From: Gammaproteobacteria bacterium
GTDB taxonomy: Bacteria; Pseudomonadota; Gammaproteobacteria; Burkholderiales; Sulfuricellaceae
Direction of reading: 5' to 3'
Assembly (NCBI GenBank): GCA_018823025.1
Contig: JAHJJI010000080.1
Coordinates: 1-43,313, forward strand
DNA: 43,313 bases
Part shown: positions 15,745 to 24,151 of the stretch, one piece after another
How the letters are laid out: each line of letters begins with the position of its first letter
How positions within the stretch are numbered: the first letter of the stretch is position 1
The notes under the pieces: model-generated
Database searches by the model: none
Seen by the model: the letters and a program-made list of their open reading frames with translations, nothing else
Told to the model about the DNA's origin: nothing
Position numbers and translations under genes: made by a program

Positions 15745-17403
15745 CTAGATCTTGAAGCGGTTCACCGCGGCCCGCATAGTGTTTGCCAGTTCTTGCAGGT
15801 TATTCGCGGCACTGGCGGTTTCAGCTGCAGCAGCACTGTTTTCTTCGGTCATTTGCGCCACTTTCTCCACTTGGGCAGCAATATCATTGCTGGCGCTGCT
15901 TTGTTCGGCCAGGGCCGATGAAATATCATTGACGACTCCAACTACCTGATCTGCGCCGTCCTTGATCTGGACGATGGCTGAGCCGGCCTGGTTTGCCAGT
16001 GCCACGCCGCCGCTGACCTGATCAACGGCGGAGCCCATCGTGGAGACAGCGGCATGGGCACTGTGCTGCATCGCGGCTATCATCTGGGTGATTTCTTCCG
16101 TGGCCTTGGTAGTGCGTTCGGCCAGTTTGCGCACTTCGTCCGCCACCACGGCAAAGCCACGCCCTTGCTCACCGGCGCGGGCGGCCTCGATCGCCGCGTT
16201 GAGGGCGAGCAGATTAGTCTGGTCGGCGACGTCCTTGATGACCTGAACGATGGAGGAAATCTGGTTGGAATGCTGTCCCAGTTCTTCGATGGCCTGGGCG
16301 GTGTGGCGCACGGTTTCGGCGATTTGGGACATTTCTGCGGCGGCCTTGTGGATGACTTCCCCCCCCTCGGCGGAAAGCTTGCCCGATTTGCGGGAAATCT
16401 CCACGGCTTCATTGGCGCTGTCGGCTACATGGTTGATGCTGACCGTCATTTGCTCGACGTTGGCCGCCATCGAGGCGGTCGCTTCGCTCTGAGATGAAGA
16501 ACTGGTGGCAACCTGACCGGATGCGGCGGAAAGGGTTTGTGCCGCATCCGAGACCTTGGCGATGCTGTCGAGCACTTGGCCGAAAATCTGCTGCAATGTG
16601 CCCATGAGTTGGTTGAAGGATTTGGCGGTTTGCCCGACTTCATCCTCGGAGTTGACTGGGATGCGCCGGGTGAAGTCGCTGTTTTTCTCGACATCGGAAA
16701 TGGTGACGCGCATCTGATTGAGCGGGCCGCTGATCGAGCGGATGATCCACCATGCCAGGAGTAGCCCGAGTAATACTCCACCGACGATGGCGCCGATCGA
16801 AATGGCGCGTGCCGTGCCATAACGGGCTTCAGCCAGGTGAAACTCTTCCCCGGCGACTCGTGTTTGCAGGTCGAACAATGTCTGCTGGACCTCGCTCATG
16901 TCTTTTAAATTGGTGCGTGAGCCTATCAGGAAGCGGCTGGTGGTTTCGAGGGAGTAATCGTTGTTTTTAAGGGCGTTCACTGTTGGCAGCAAGGTGTCTT
17001 CGAGGAATGCCTTACGTTTTTGTGCGAAGCTTTCTGCCAGCTGTTTTTCTTCCGGGGTGAGAGAAGTCGCCATGTACTTATCCCAGATTATATTTATTTC
17101 GGCAATGTTGGATTCGATGCGTTTGATATGATTGGAAACCGGGTGGTCGTGCAGTTTGGCGATCTCCTGGTTGGGGTTGTGCTGAAGCGCGCGCAGGACC
17201 TGATCGATGTTGGAATTGAGTAAGCTCCCTACCTTGGAGAGGTCGGCGAGAGGAATAGTGCGGTCGTTATAAACTGTCTCCAGGCTGGCAACCACATTCG
17301 AAGTCGCGCGCAGGCCGATCACGCCGATGGTGATCATGAAAGCGGTCATTATACTAACCAGCAGAAAAAGGCGAGGCGCTACATTTATTTTGCTAAACAT
17401 CAT
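15745..17403 (-). CDS. Methyl-accepting chemotaxis protein
   Basis: A roughly 552-residue inner-membrane receptor. TM1 is at about residues 10-32 ([20 protein letters not shown]). A periplasmic four-helix-bundle ligand domain follows to about 190, then TM2 ([20 protein letters not shown]), a HAMP linker and a long cytoplasmic coiled coil. The conserved hairpin tip contains [18 protein letters not shown], the CheA/CheW contact region. The ligand is unknown. ATG 17403 (or the adjacent ATG 17400) has GGAG just upstream, and this start places TM1 correctly; an in-frame start at 17466 would add 21 polar residues. It is on the same strand as, and upstream of, the sensor kinase gene, but a hairpin separates them. 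Confidence 0.93.
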   Translation of the reverse strand: MMFSKINVAPRLFLLVSIMTAFMITIGVIGLRATSNVVASLETVYNDRTIPLADLSKVGSLLNSNIDQVLRALQHNPNQEIAKLHDHPVSNHIKRIESNIAEINIIWDKYMATSLTPEEKQLAESFAQKRKAFLEDTLLPTVNALKNNDYSLETTSRFLIGSRTNLKDMSEVQQTLFDLQTRVAGEEFHLAEARYGTARAISIGAIVGGVLLGLLLAWWIIRSISGPLNQMRVTISDVEKNSDFTRRIPVNSEDEVGQTAKSFNQLMGTLQQIFGQVLDSIAKVSDAAQTLSAASGQVATSSSSQSEATASMAANVEQMTVSINHVADSANEAVEISRKSGKLSAEGGEVIHKAAAEMSQIAETVRHTAQAIEELGQHSNQISSIVQVIKDVADQTNLLALNAAIEAARAGEQGRGFAVVADEVRKLAERTTKATEEITQMIAAMQHSAHAAVSTMGSAVDQVSGGVALANQAGSAIVQIKDGADQVVGVVNDISSALAEQSSASNDIAAQVEKVAQMTEENSAAAAETASAANNLQELANTMRAAVNRFKI

Positions 17404-17617
17404 TGATCTCCGAACAGCTGGGTCAGGGTTTTTCTTTACTAAGGGTTGCTTTGTAGTGTGCTGCATTGGCGATTGTACGCTCCGATTCTACAGGTGTGCA
17501 ATTTGGCACAGGCGTGCAGTTTGTCGATGAAGCTGGAAATGAGGTGGGAAGGGTTTGTTAATTCATGATCGCTTGCATATACTTGTGGCCGTTTCGGGCC
17601 AAACTGGTTGAGTCGAT

Positions 17618-18433
17618 ATGAACTGGAAATCTGCGGGTGAATTTGACGACGTTCTTTTTCACCAGGCTGAAGGCATTGCCAGGATTGCCATCAACCGTCC
17701 GGAGGTGCGCAACGCCTTTCGCCCCCAAACCGTCCGGGAGTTGATGGACGCATTTCATCAGGCGCATATGGACTCGTCTGTCGGTGCCATCATCCTTACC
17801 GGCGCGGGCGACCAGGCGTTTTGCTCCGGCGGTGACCAGAGAGTGCGCGGCGACGATGGCGGCTATCACGACGAGCAGGGTGTGCCTTATCTGAATGTGC
17901 TGGATTTGCAGCGCCAGATTCGTAGCTTGCCCAAGCCGGTGGTGGCGATGGTGGCGGGCTACGCCATCGGCGGCGGCCATGTGCTGCATTTGATCTGCGA
18001 TCTGACTATCGCGGCCGACAATGCCCGCTTCGGGCAGACCGGCCCACGCGTCGGCAGTTTCGATGCCGGCTTCGGCGCAGGCTTACTGGCGCGTACGGTC
18101 GGCATTAAAAAAGCCAAGGAGATCTGGTTTTTGTGTCGCCAGTACGATGCTCAGGAGGCGTTGGCGATGGGCTTGATCAATGCCGTGGTGCCACTGGCCG
18201 AGTTGGAGAACGAAACAGTGAAGTGGTGCAAAGAAATGCTGCAACTCTCGCCCACCGCGCTACGCGTGCTAAAGGCCTCGTTCAATGCCGATACCGATGG
18301 CCTGGCAGGTATTCAGGAATTGGCCGGCAATGCCACAGCGCTCTATTATATGACGCCGGAAGGACAGGAAGGCCGCAACGCCTGGTTGGAAAAGCGGGCC
18401 CCCGATTTCGGCAAATTCCCGCGCCGGCCGTAG
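17618..18433 (+). CDS. menB: 1,4-dihydroxy-2-naphthoyl-CoA synthase
   Basis: A 271-residue crotonase-fold enzyme that cyclises o-succinylbenzoyl-CoA in menaquinone synthesis. MenB-specific features are [16 protein letters not shown] (oxyanion and flexible A-loop), [17 protein letters not shown], the [10 protein letters not shown] segment with the catalytic Asp/Gly region, and a C-terminal [14 protein letters not shown] tail that reaches the neighbouring subunit. The G-D-Q/G-G-Y arrangement separates it from fatty-acid enoyl-CoA hydratases. It opens the first part of the menaquinone locus and is followed after 19 bases by menA. No FNR-type palindrome was seen before it; the 214-bp upstream region is shared with the divergent chemotaxis receptor. 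Confidence 0.95.
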   Translation: MNWKSAGEFDDVLFHQAEGIARIAINRPEVRNAFRPQTVRELMDAFHQAHMDSSVGAIILTGAGDQAFCSGGDQRVRGDDGGYHDEQGVPYLNVLDLQRQIRSLPKPVVAMVAGYAIGGGHVLHLICDLTIAADNARFGQTGPRVGSFDAGFGAGLLARTVGIKKAKEIWFLCRQYDAQEALAMGLINAVVPLAELENETVKWCKEMLQLSPTALRVLKASFNADTDGLAGIQELAGNATALYYMTPEGQEGRNAWLEKRAPDFGKFPRRP

Positions 18434-18452
18434 CGTCATCACGCGTTATGAG

Positions 18453-19361
18453 ATGAGCAACTCAGCACTCAGCACTCAGCACTCAGCACTTCACGCCTGG
18501 TGGTTGGCGATCCGGCCCAAGACCTTGACCGTTTCGCTGACGCCGGTGATGGTCGGTAGCAGCCTGGCCTATGCTGAGACCGGCGTTCTGCTATGGCTTC
18601 CCCTGTTGGTAGCATTGCTGGCGGCGATGCTGATTCAGATCGGCACTAACCTGCATAACGATGTCAGTGACTTCGAGCGCGGTGCGGATAACGCTGAGCG
18701 TGTTGGCCCGGCCCGCGCTACCGCCTCCGGGTGGCTCGCCCCTGTAGTCGTGCGCCGCGCTGCTTTCGTCTGCTTCGGCTTGGCTGTGCTGCTGGGGATT
18801 TACCTGGTCTGGCATGGTGGCTGGCCGATCCTGCTGCTCGGGCTTTGTTCCGTTGCCGCCGGCTGGGCTTATACCGGCGGGCCTCGCCCGATTGCTTACA
18901 GTGCTTTGGGGGAGCTATTTGTCTGGCTGTTTTTTGGGCTCGGGGCGGTGGTGGGTAGCTATTACCTGCAAACCCTGCGGCTGAACTACCCGGTTTTCGT
19001 CGCCGCCTGCATGATTGGCCTGTTTGCCGCTGCCGTCATTGCTGTCAACAATTACCGCGATCTTGACAGTGACCGGAAGATCGGCAAAAACACCCTGGCA
19101 GTGCGAATCGGACGCGGTGCCAGTCAGGCAGAATATGCGCTGTTGCTGTTTACGCCTTACTTGTTGCTCCCGCTGTTGGTTTATTTGAGTCATCTCGGTT
19201 GGGGGGTAGGGCTGCCGTTGTTGTCGCTGCCTTTGGCATTGTCATTGCAGCAGCGATTCCGGCGTGCGCAGCCAGGGCCGGTGTTCAACCACATCCTGGC
19301 GCAGACTGCGCAACTACAGCTGATTTTCGGGATTCTGCTAAGTATCGGATTGCTGTTATGA
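18453..19361 (+). CDS. menA: 1,4-dihydroxy-2-naphthoate polyprenyltransferase
   Basis: A 302-residue UbiA-family membrane enzyme with eight or nine predicted helices. It attaches the polyprenyl chain to 1,4-dihydroxy-2-naphthoate to give demethylmenaquinone. The two Mg-diphosphate motifs are N66-L-H-N-D70-V-S-D73 and N-N-Y-R-D-L-D-S-D near residue 200, followed by GKNTLAVRIG. W-L-A-I-R-P-K-T-L (residues 17-25) is the normal MenA N-terminus. The first 14 codons are largely four tandem copies of the 7-mer ACTCAGC, an unusual low-complexity leader. ATG 18453 is the only suitable start, since an upstream ATG at 18448 meets a stop at once. The gene overlaps the following tlpA-like start by four bases (ATGA). 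Confidence 0.92.
   Translation: MSNSALSTQHSALHAWWLAIRPKTLTVSLTPVMVGSSLAYAETGVLLWLPLLVALLAAMLIQIGTNLHNDVSDFERGADNAERVGPARATASGWLAPVVVRRAAFVCFGLAVLLGIYLVWHGGWPILLLGLCSVAAGWAYTGGPRPIAYSALGELFVWLFFGLGAVVGSYYLQTLRLNYPVFVAACMIGLFAAAVIAVNNYRDLDSDRKIGKNTLAVRIGRGASQAEYALLLFTPYLLLPLLVYLSHLGWGVGLPLLSLPLALSLQQRFRRAQPGPVFNHILAQTAQLQLIFGILLSIGLLL
18460..18487 (+). repeat. Tandem heptamer repeat inside the menA 5' coding region
   Basis: Four exact copies of ACTCAGC (28 bp) followed by a partial fifth unit, starting seven bases after the menA ATG. Seven is not a multiple of three, so gain or loss of one unit would shift the menA frame. Confidence 0.85.
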
Positions 19362-19867
19362 CTAGACTGGCTTATTTGTTTACTCTGGTTTTTTGCCTGA
19401 CGGCCGGGGCATCCGCTGCCGCCGAAATGGAGCTCATGCCTTCCGCTGACCCGGTGTTTGCCACCACGCTGGCCGATTTCGACGGCAGGCCGGTGCCGCT
19501 GGTGGAACTGAAGGGCAAGCTGGTGGTGCTGAATTTCTGGGCGACCTGGTGCGGGCCTTGCCGCACGGAGATACCGCACTTGATCGAGGCCCAGGAAAAG
19601 TATGGTCCACGCGGCATCGTTTTCATGGGCGCAGCGGTTGAGGATAATGCCGATTCGGTGCGTGATTTTGGCAAGGCCTATGGCATCAACTATCCTGTAT
19701 TAATGGCCGGTAAGGAGAAAGGTATTGCCCTGTTGCGTGCCCTTGGCAACAAGATCGCAGGGCTGCCCTTTACTATCGTGCTCGATCGCCAGGGCAACAT
19801 CGTTGCTGCCAAGCGCGGAATCATGACGCCAGCCCTTCTGCAGAAGACGCTCGATCCTCTCCTGTAG
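19358..19867 (+). CDS. TlpA-like periplasmic thiol:disulfide oxidoreductase
   Basis: A 169-residue secreted or anchored thioredoxin-fold protein. The N-terminal signal (LAYLFTLVFCLTAGASAAA) is followed by a TlpA/ResA-type domain with W64-C65-G-P-C68 in N-F-W-A-T-W-C-G-P-C and the cis-Pro loop G-L-P-F-T-I-V-L-D. Such proteins reduce apocytochrome haem-binding cysteines or copper-site cysteines in the periplasm. ATG 19358 overlaps the menA stop, and its own TAG overlaps the GTG of menC by one base, so it is embedded in the men operon. The adjoining nos cluster suggests cytochrome c or CuA-site maturation as its job (inference). Confidence 0.87.
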   Translation: MTRLAYLFTLVFCLTAGASAAAEMELMPSADPVFATTLADFDGRPVPLVELKGKLVVLNFWATWCGPCRTEIPHLIEAQEKYGPRGIVFMGAAVEDNADSVRDFGKAYGINYPVLMAGKEKGIALLRALGNKIAGLPFTIVLDRQGNIVAAKRGIMTPALLQKTLDPLL

Positions 19868-20952
19868 TGCGCCTTACCCACTGCACTTTCGCCCCCTATC
19901 GTTTGCCTTTGCGCCAGTTGTGGGTCAGTGCGCGTGGTGGATTCGTCGTGCGCGAAGGCTGGTTGGTCATGCTGGAGACCGACGCGGGACTGACCGGCTA
20001 CGGTGATTGTGCCCCGCTTCCACAGGCTGGCACAGAGAGCATGGACAGTGCCTTAGCTTGCCTGTCGGGTTGGGTTGCGGCTCTACCCGGGCTGCCGCTG
20101 GAGGTGGCACTCGGCAGGATAACCGCTGGCGCAGCCGGAGCGCCTGCGGCCTGTTGCGGTCTGGAAACGGCGTTGCTCGACTTGTTGGCGCAGCAAGCCG
20201 GGCTTCCTCTGGCGCGCTGGCTTAATTCGCATTCATCCGCCGCCGTCAAAGTTAATGCCATGCTCGGTGGTCTGGATAGCCAGATAGTTGAGCGCGCATT
20301 GGCCGCGGTGGGCGAAGGCTATTTAGTGCTCAAGCTGAAGGTAGGGCTGGCGGCAGGGCATGAAGAGCTCTCTTTGTTGCATGATCTGGTGCGTTGCCTG
20401 CCGATGGGTGTTTCCTTGCGGCTGGACGCGAACTGTGCGTGGAATGAGAGGCAGGCTGAAGTTTTTCTCGGTGCATTGTCCGGTCTGCCGGTGGAATCGG
20501 TCGAGGACCCCTTGATCAACCCGGATAGGGCGGGGTGGTTGCGTTTGCAGGCTAAAGTTCCTTTCCCGCTGGCGGCGGATGAATCCTTGCGAATCATGGG
20601 TGCAGATGCGGTGCTAAATCAGCCGCCGGTGCGGCGTTTGGTATTGAAGCCAATGGTGATGGGTGGGCTGGCGTCTGCACTGGCGCTGGCGCAGCGGGCG
20701 AGTGAGGCGGGTGTGGGATGCGTGGTAACGACCACGGTGGACAGTGCGGTCGGGGTGACCGCAGCCCTGCACTTGGCCGCTGCCGTGGAGAACGATCTGG
20801 CGCATGGATTGGCTACTTCGACCTGGCTGGAAAGTGATGTGGGAAATCCGCCGCGGCCAACACGCGGGGTGTTGAAGCTTGGAGATAAGCCAGGGTTGGG
20901 ATGCGTTCCCAGCAAAGAAAATGAACATTCTGAAAAAATATTTATTAGTTGA
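19867..20952 (+). CDS. menC: o-Succinylbenzoate synthase
   Basis: A 361-residue enolase-superfamily enzyme that dehydrates SHCHC to o-succinylbenzoate for menaquinone. The active-site set is complete: K156-x-K158 (L-K-L-K-V), metal ligands D187 (R-L-D-A-N), E213 (S-V-E-D-P) and D238 (A-A-D-E-S), and the second base K261 (L-K-P). The capping N-terminal domain (residues 1-120) contains Y-G-D-C-A-P-L-P. GTG 19867 shares a base with the tlpA-like stop. The final 15 or so residues (KENEHSEKIFIS) look like a weakly conserved extension. The stop codon lies inside an FNR-like palindrome at 20949-20962, so the nosZ promoter region begins within the gene. Confidence 0.92.
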   Translation: MRLTHCTFAPYRLPLRQLWVSARGGFVVREGWLVMLETDAGLTGYGDCAPLPQAGTESMDSALACLSGWVAALPGLPLEVALGRITAGAAGAPAACCGLETALLDLLAQQAGLPLARWLNSHSSAAVKVNAMLGGLDSQIVERALAAVGEGYLVLKLKVGLAAGHEELSLLHDLVRCLPMGVSLRLDANCAWNERQAEVFLGALSGLPVESVEDPLINPDRAGWLRLQAKVPFPLAADESLRIMGADAVLNQPPVRRLVLKPMVMGGLASALALAQRASEAGVGCVVTTTVDSAVGVTAALHLAAAVENDLAHGLATSTWLESDVGNPPRPTRGVLKLGDKPGLGCVPSKENEHSEKIFIS

Positions 20953-20962
20953 TCTGGATCAT
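20949..20962 (+). promoter_or_regulatory. FNR/Dnr-like box, distal site of the nosZ promoter
   Basis: TTGATCTGGATCAT matches the FNR/Dnr consensus TTGAT-N4-ATCAA at nine of ten fixed positions. It overlaps the menC stop codon and lies 246 bases before the nosZ ATG. Confidence 0.65.
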
Positions 20963-21072
20963 AAGTTGATGGCAGTGTTATATTACACGCCTCACGGATA
21001 TTGATATCCTGAATGTCGGAGCGCTTATCGTGCTGAAAACATGGGAGTAGGGGTAGATAAACCATGGTTAAC

Positions 21073-21086
21073 TTGATCTAGGTCAA
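21073..21086 (+). promoter_or_regulatory. FNR/Dnr-like box, proximal site of the nosZ promoter
   Basis: TTGATCTAGGTCAA is a near-perfect palindrome of the FNR/Dnr class, 121 bases before the nosZ start. An A/T-rich -10-like stretch (TATACATAAGAAT) follows at 21102-21114, about where a class II activator site centred near -41 would place it. The other 20953-21207 sequence shows no gene. Confidence 0.75.
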
Positions 21087-21207
21087 AGATTTAAGATGTG
21101 CTATACATAAGAATATGTGTGTCAAATCGCACACCTTGGATTTTTGTTGGTATTAGGTCGGGTACGGGTTTTTCCTTAAATACGGTTTTAATAAATAGGA
21201 GACGTTT

Positions 21208-23505
21208 ATGAATCTCTTCACTAAGCAAACAGCCACGCTGGCATTGGCGGCGGGGATGGGTTTTGCCGCAGTGTCCAGTACCTGGGCGGCGGAATCGCTG
21301 CAGGACGTAATGAAGCGTCGCGGCTTGTCGCAGCAGGACTTGTTGGCTGCGTCCAAAACCTATGTTCCGACCGGCAAGCGCGACGATTTCGTCGCCTTCA
21401 GTTCGGGCGGCCAGTCTGGCCAGGTGATCGTGTACGGTGTCCCGTCCATGCGCATCCTGAAATACATCGGCGTGTTTACACCGGAGCCTTGGCAGGGTTA
21501 TGGTTTCGACGAGAGCTCGAAAAAAGTGCTGGCTGAAGGTCGTATTGACGGCAAGGATATCACTTGGGGTGATACCCACCACCCAGCGCTTTCCGAAACC
21601 AACGGCAAGTACGACGGCCAGTTCCTGTTCATCAACGACAAGGCCAATCCTCGTCTGGCGGTGATCGATCTGCGCGACTTCGAAACCAAACAGATCGTGG
21701 TCAACCCGATCTTCAAGTCGGAGCACGGCGGCGCTTTCGTGACCCAGAACACCGATTACATCATCGAGGCTGCCCAGTACGCTACCCCGCTGGCCAACAA
21801 GAAGTTCGTTCCGCTCGAGCGCTTCAATGAAGAGTATCGCGGTGGTGTGACTTACTGGAAGTTCGACCGCAAGGAAGGCAAGATCGACGTGAAGAAATCC
21901 TTCTCGCTCGAATTGCCGCCTTACAGCCAGGACTTGTCCGATGCCGGCAAGCTGGGTTCCGACGGCTGGTCTTTCACCAACTCCTTCTGTACCGAGCGCT
22001 ATGTCGGCGGTATCGAGAAGGGGCGTCCTCCGTATGAAGCTGGTTGCTCCGCTAAAGACACCGACTACATGCACGTGATCAACTGGAAGAAAGCCGCCGA
22101 ACTGGTGGCTGCCGGCAAGGCCAAGAAGATCAACGGCCATGATGTGCTCATGATGGAAACCTCGATCAAGGAAGGTATCCTGTTCCTGATCCCGGAGCCT
22201 AAGAGCCCGCACGGTGTCGATGTAACACCTGATGGTAAATTCATCACGGTGGCCGGCAAGCTGGATACGCACGTTTCGGTATACAGCTTCGAGAAAATCC
22301 AGGCTGCGATCAAGGCGGGCAAGTTCGAGGGTAAAGACCCCTACGGCATTCCCGTGATCGCTATGCAGGATGCGCTGCACAAGCAGGTTCAGTTGGGACT
22401 GGGTCCGTTGCACACCCAGTACGATGCCAAGAAGTGCGTGGCCTACACCTCGCTATATGTGGATTCCCAGGTTGCCAAGTGGGACTACTGTGAAGGAAAG
22501 GTGCTGGACAAGATTTCCATTCACTACAACATTGGCCACCTGAGCGCCATGGAAGGTGATACGGTTGATCCGAAAGGTCGTTACCTGATCGCCTTGAACA
22601 AACTGGCGATCGACCGCTTCCAGCCGGTGGGCCCGCTGCATCCGCAGAATCATCAGCTGATAGACATCGCCAACGACAAGATGCAGTTGTTGTACGATAT
22701 GCCGATTCCGCTGGGTGAGCCGCATTATGTCGTGGCAATCGATGCCAAAACTCTCAAGCCGGGCGTGCGTTACAAAGTGGGTACTTACAGCCGTACCGAC
22801 AAGCCACATCCGGGCATGGTGAGAGCAGGCGAAGAGAAGACCGTAAGGAAGGGCAACAAGGTCGAGGTATTCGGCACCCTGATCCGTTCCCATATCACAC
22901 CTGAAACCATCGAGGTGACGGTAGGCGACGAGGTGACCATTAACCTGACCAACCTCGAGCGCGCTCAGGACGAAACCCACGGCTTCACGGTAAGCACCTA
23001 CAACGTGCATGCTTCCATCGAACCGGGCAAGACCGTGCAGGTGAAGTTCAAGGCGGACAAAGAAGGTGTGTATCCTTACTACTGCACCGAGTTCTGCTCC
23101 GCGTTGCACCTGGAGATGCAGGGATACTTGCTAGTCAAGCCGAAGGGTTACAAGGAAGTCAAAGTGGCTGCAGCCAAGGCTGTCTACACTAAGGCTGACT
23201 ACGACAAGCAGGTGAAGAAGATTGCCGATACCCAGGCGGTAATCGACAGCGTGGTGGGCTACATCACCAGCGTCAACTACAAGGACTTCCCGGATGTGGT
23301 GGCACTGGTGGAAGATGCAACCGACCAGTTGAACCGCATGAAGGAAGCTCAGGCCAAGCATGAAGATTCGGCCAAGAAGAACGATTGGCAGAATGCTACC
23401 CTGTGGGCCGAGCAGGTCTGGCAGTATCAGGTGAAAGCTGCCGACATCGGTCTGCGTGCCAAGACCTACCTGGAGCAGCATGGCGCCAAGAAGGTGGGTA
23501 AATAA
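21208..23505 (+). CDS. nosZ: Nitrous oxide reductase, clade II
   Basis: A 765-residue periplasmic multicopper enzyme that reduces N2O to N2. It starts with a Sec-type signal (residues 1-28, cleavage near T-W-A-A) rather than a twin-arginine signal, which with the following nosB marks clade II (atypical) NosZ. CuZ ligand histidines include H124-H125 in G-D-T-H-H-P, with others in E-H-G-G-A, S-P-H-G-V-D and H-L-S-A-M-E. The CuA site is C626-T-E-F-C630-S-A-L-H634-L-E-M637. A helical tail of about 120 residues follows, without the CxxCH of Wolinella-type NosZ. AGGAGA precedes ATG 21208, and the gene ends in its own terminator. Confidence 0.97.
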   Translation: MNLFTKQTATLALAAGMGFAAVSSTWAAESLQDVMKRRGLSQQDLLAASKTYVPTGKRDDFVAFSSGGQSGQVIVYGVPSMRILKYIGVFTPEPWQGYGFDESSKKVLAEGRIDGKDITWGDTHHPALSETNGKYDGQFLFINDKANPRLAVIDLRDFETKQIVVNPIFKSEHGGAFVTQNTDYIIEAAQYATPLANKKFVPLERFNEEYRGGVTYWKFDRKEGKIDVKKSFSLELPPYSQDLSDAGKLGSDGWSFTNSFCTERYVGGIEKGRPPYEAGCSAKDTDYMHVINWKKAAELVAAGKAKKINGHDVLMMETSIKEGILFLIPEPKSPHGVDVTPDGKFITVAGKLDTHVSVYSFEKIQAAIKAGKFEGKDPYGIPVIAMQDALHKQVQLGLGPLHTQYDAKKCVAYTSLYVDSQVAKWDYCEGKVLDKISIHYNIGHLSAMEGDTVDPKGRYLIALNKLAIDRFQPVGPLHPQNHQLIDIANDKMQLLYDMPIPLGEPHYVVAIDAKTLKPGVRYKVGTYSRTDKPHPGMVRAGEEKTVRKGNKVEVFGTLIRSHITPETIEVTVGDEVTINLTNLERAQDETHGFTVSTYNVHASIEPGKTVQVKFKADKEGVYPYYCTEFCSALHLEMQGYLLVKPKGYKEVKVAAAKAVYTKADYDKQVKKIADTQAVIDSVVGYITSVNYKDFPDVVALVEDATDQLNRMKEAQAKHEDSAKKNDWQNATLWAEQVWQYQVKAADIGLRAKTYLEQHGAKKVGK

Positions 23506-23530
23506 GCCTGCTGAATAGGCTGTAGCATCA

Positions 23531-23565
23531 AAAGCGGGGAGCATGGAAATGCTCCCCGCTTTTTT
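23531..23565 (+). terminator. Rho-independent terminator after nosZ
   Basis: AAAGCGGGGAGCAT / ATGCTCCCCGCTTT forms a long perfect stem with a GGAA-like loop and a run of Ts, 25 bases after the nosZ stop. It would separate the abundant nosZ message from the accessory genes. Confidence 0.92.
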
Positions 23566-23617
23566 GGCTGTAACAGGATATATACGAGATAAAATGACAT
23601 TGATATCTCAAATTTAG

Positions 23618-23631
23618 TTGATCTACGTCAA
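23618..23631 (+). promoter_or_regulatory. FNR/Dnr-like box upstream of the first nos cytochrome gene
   Basis: TTGATCTACGTCAA is a good palindrome lying 66 bases before the ATG at 23697 and after the nosZ terminator, so the cytochrome gene probably has its own anaerobic promoter. Confidence 0.72.
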
Positions 23632-23696
23632 TATAACGGTTAAAATTTTGGCGTTGCAAAAACACTGTCGTTATTTCGATTTAGGAGTCATAAAGT

Positions 23697-24014
23697 ATGA
23701 AACTTTTACCAGTTGTAGCCGCCACATTGTCGGCTGCCTTGATTTGCAGCTCTGCCTTTGCTGCTGATGGCGCCAAGCTGTACGCGGAAAAAACCTGTGC
23801 TGCCTGTCATGGCAAGGATGGCAAGAAAACACTGATGCCCGATTACCCGAAGATCGCCGGCCAGAACGTCAAATATATTGAAAAACAGATGCTGGACATC
23901 AAGAATGGTGTTCGTGCCAACGGTAACAGCGCAGCCATGAAAGGCGTGATGGTTATCGTGAGTGAAGCGGAGATCAAGGATATCGCGGAGTACTTGTCCA
24001 AGTTGAAGCCTTGA
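23697..24014 (+). CDS. nosC1: Monohaem cytochrome c of the nos cluster
   Basis: A 105-residue periplasmic class I cytochrome c. The signal peptide is residues 1-22 (cleaved after A-F-A), the haem-binding site is C34-A-A-C-H38, and a Met in the A-M-K-G-V-M region is the likely sixth ligand. Monohaem cytochromes called NosC1/NosC2 accompany clade II nosZ and are thought to carry electrons from the NosG/NosH quinol oxidation module to NosZ. The assignment of the C1 name rests on position and haem number. AGGAG lies upstream of the ATG. It is followed by a hairpin that combines a terminator and an FNR palindrome. Confidence 0.9.
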   Translation: MKLLPVVAATLSAALICSSAFAADGAKLYAEKTCAACHGKDGKKTLMPDYPKIAGQNVKYIEKQMLDIKNGVRANGNSAAMKGVMVIVSEAEIKDIAEYLSKLKP

Positions 24015-24038
24015 TGCCTGCTATGGGAAGAAAACCCT

Positions 24039-24069
24039 CGCATTGATTTATATCAATGCGTTTTTTCTC
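24039..24069 (+). terminator. Terminator whose stem is a perfect FNR box
   Basis: CGCATTGAT-ttat-ATCAATGCG followed by TTTTTTCT is a canonical intrinsic terminator 25 bases after the monohaem cytochrome stop. Its stem and loop spell TTGATTTATATCAA exactly. Confidence 0.88.
24043..24056 (+). promoter_or_regulatory. Perfect FNR/Dnr box upstream of the dihaem cytochrome gene
   Basis: TTGATTTATATCAA matches all ten fixed positions of the FNR consensus. A -10-like TATTAT lies at 24079-24084, so the box centre would fall at about -41.5 from a start near 24091, the classic class II activator geometry. The dihaem cytochrome ATG is at 24152. Confidence 0.85.
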
Positions 24070-24151
24070 ATAAATCCATATTATTACTAAGATTATATGT
24101 TGAGCAATTACTCGCAAGTCTTAACTGTTGATGAATATCGAAAGGATTGAA

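Noticed and set aside
21091-22413. A 440-codon minus-strand frame opposite nosZ
   Set aside because: Antisense to confirmed nosZ. Low codon stop density on the opposite strand of a GC-rich gene explains it.
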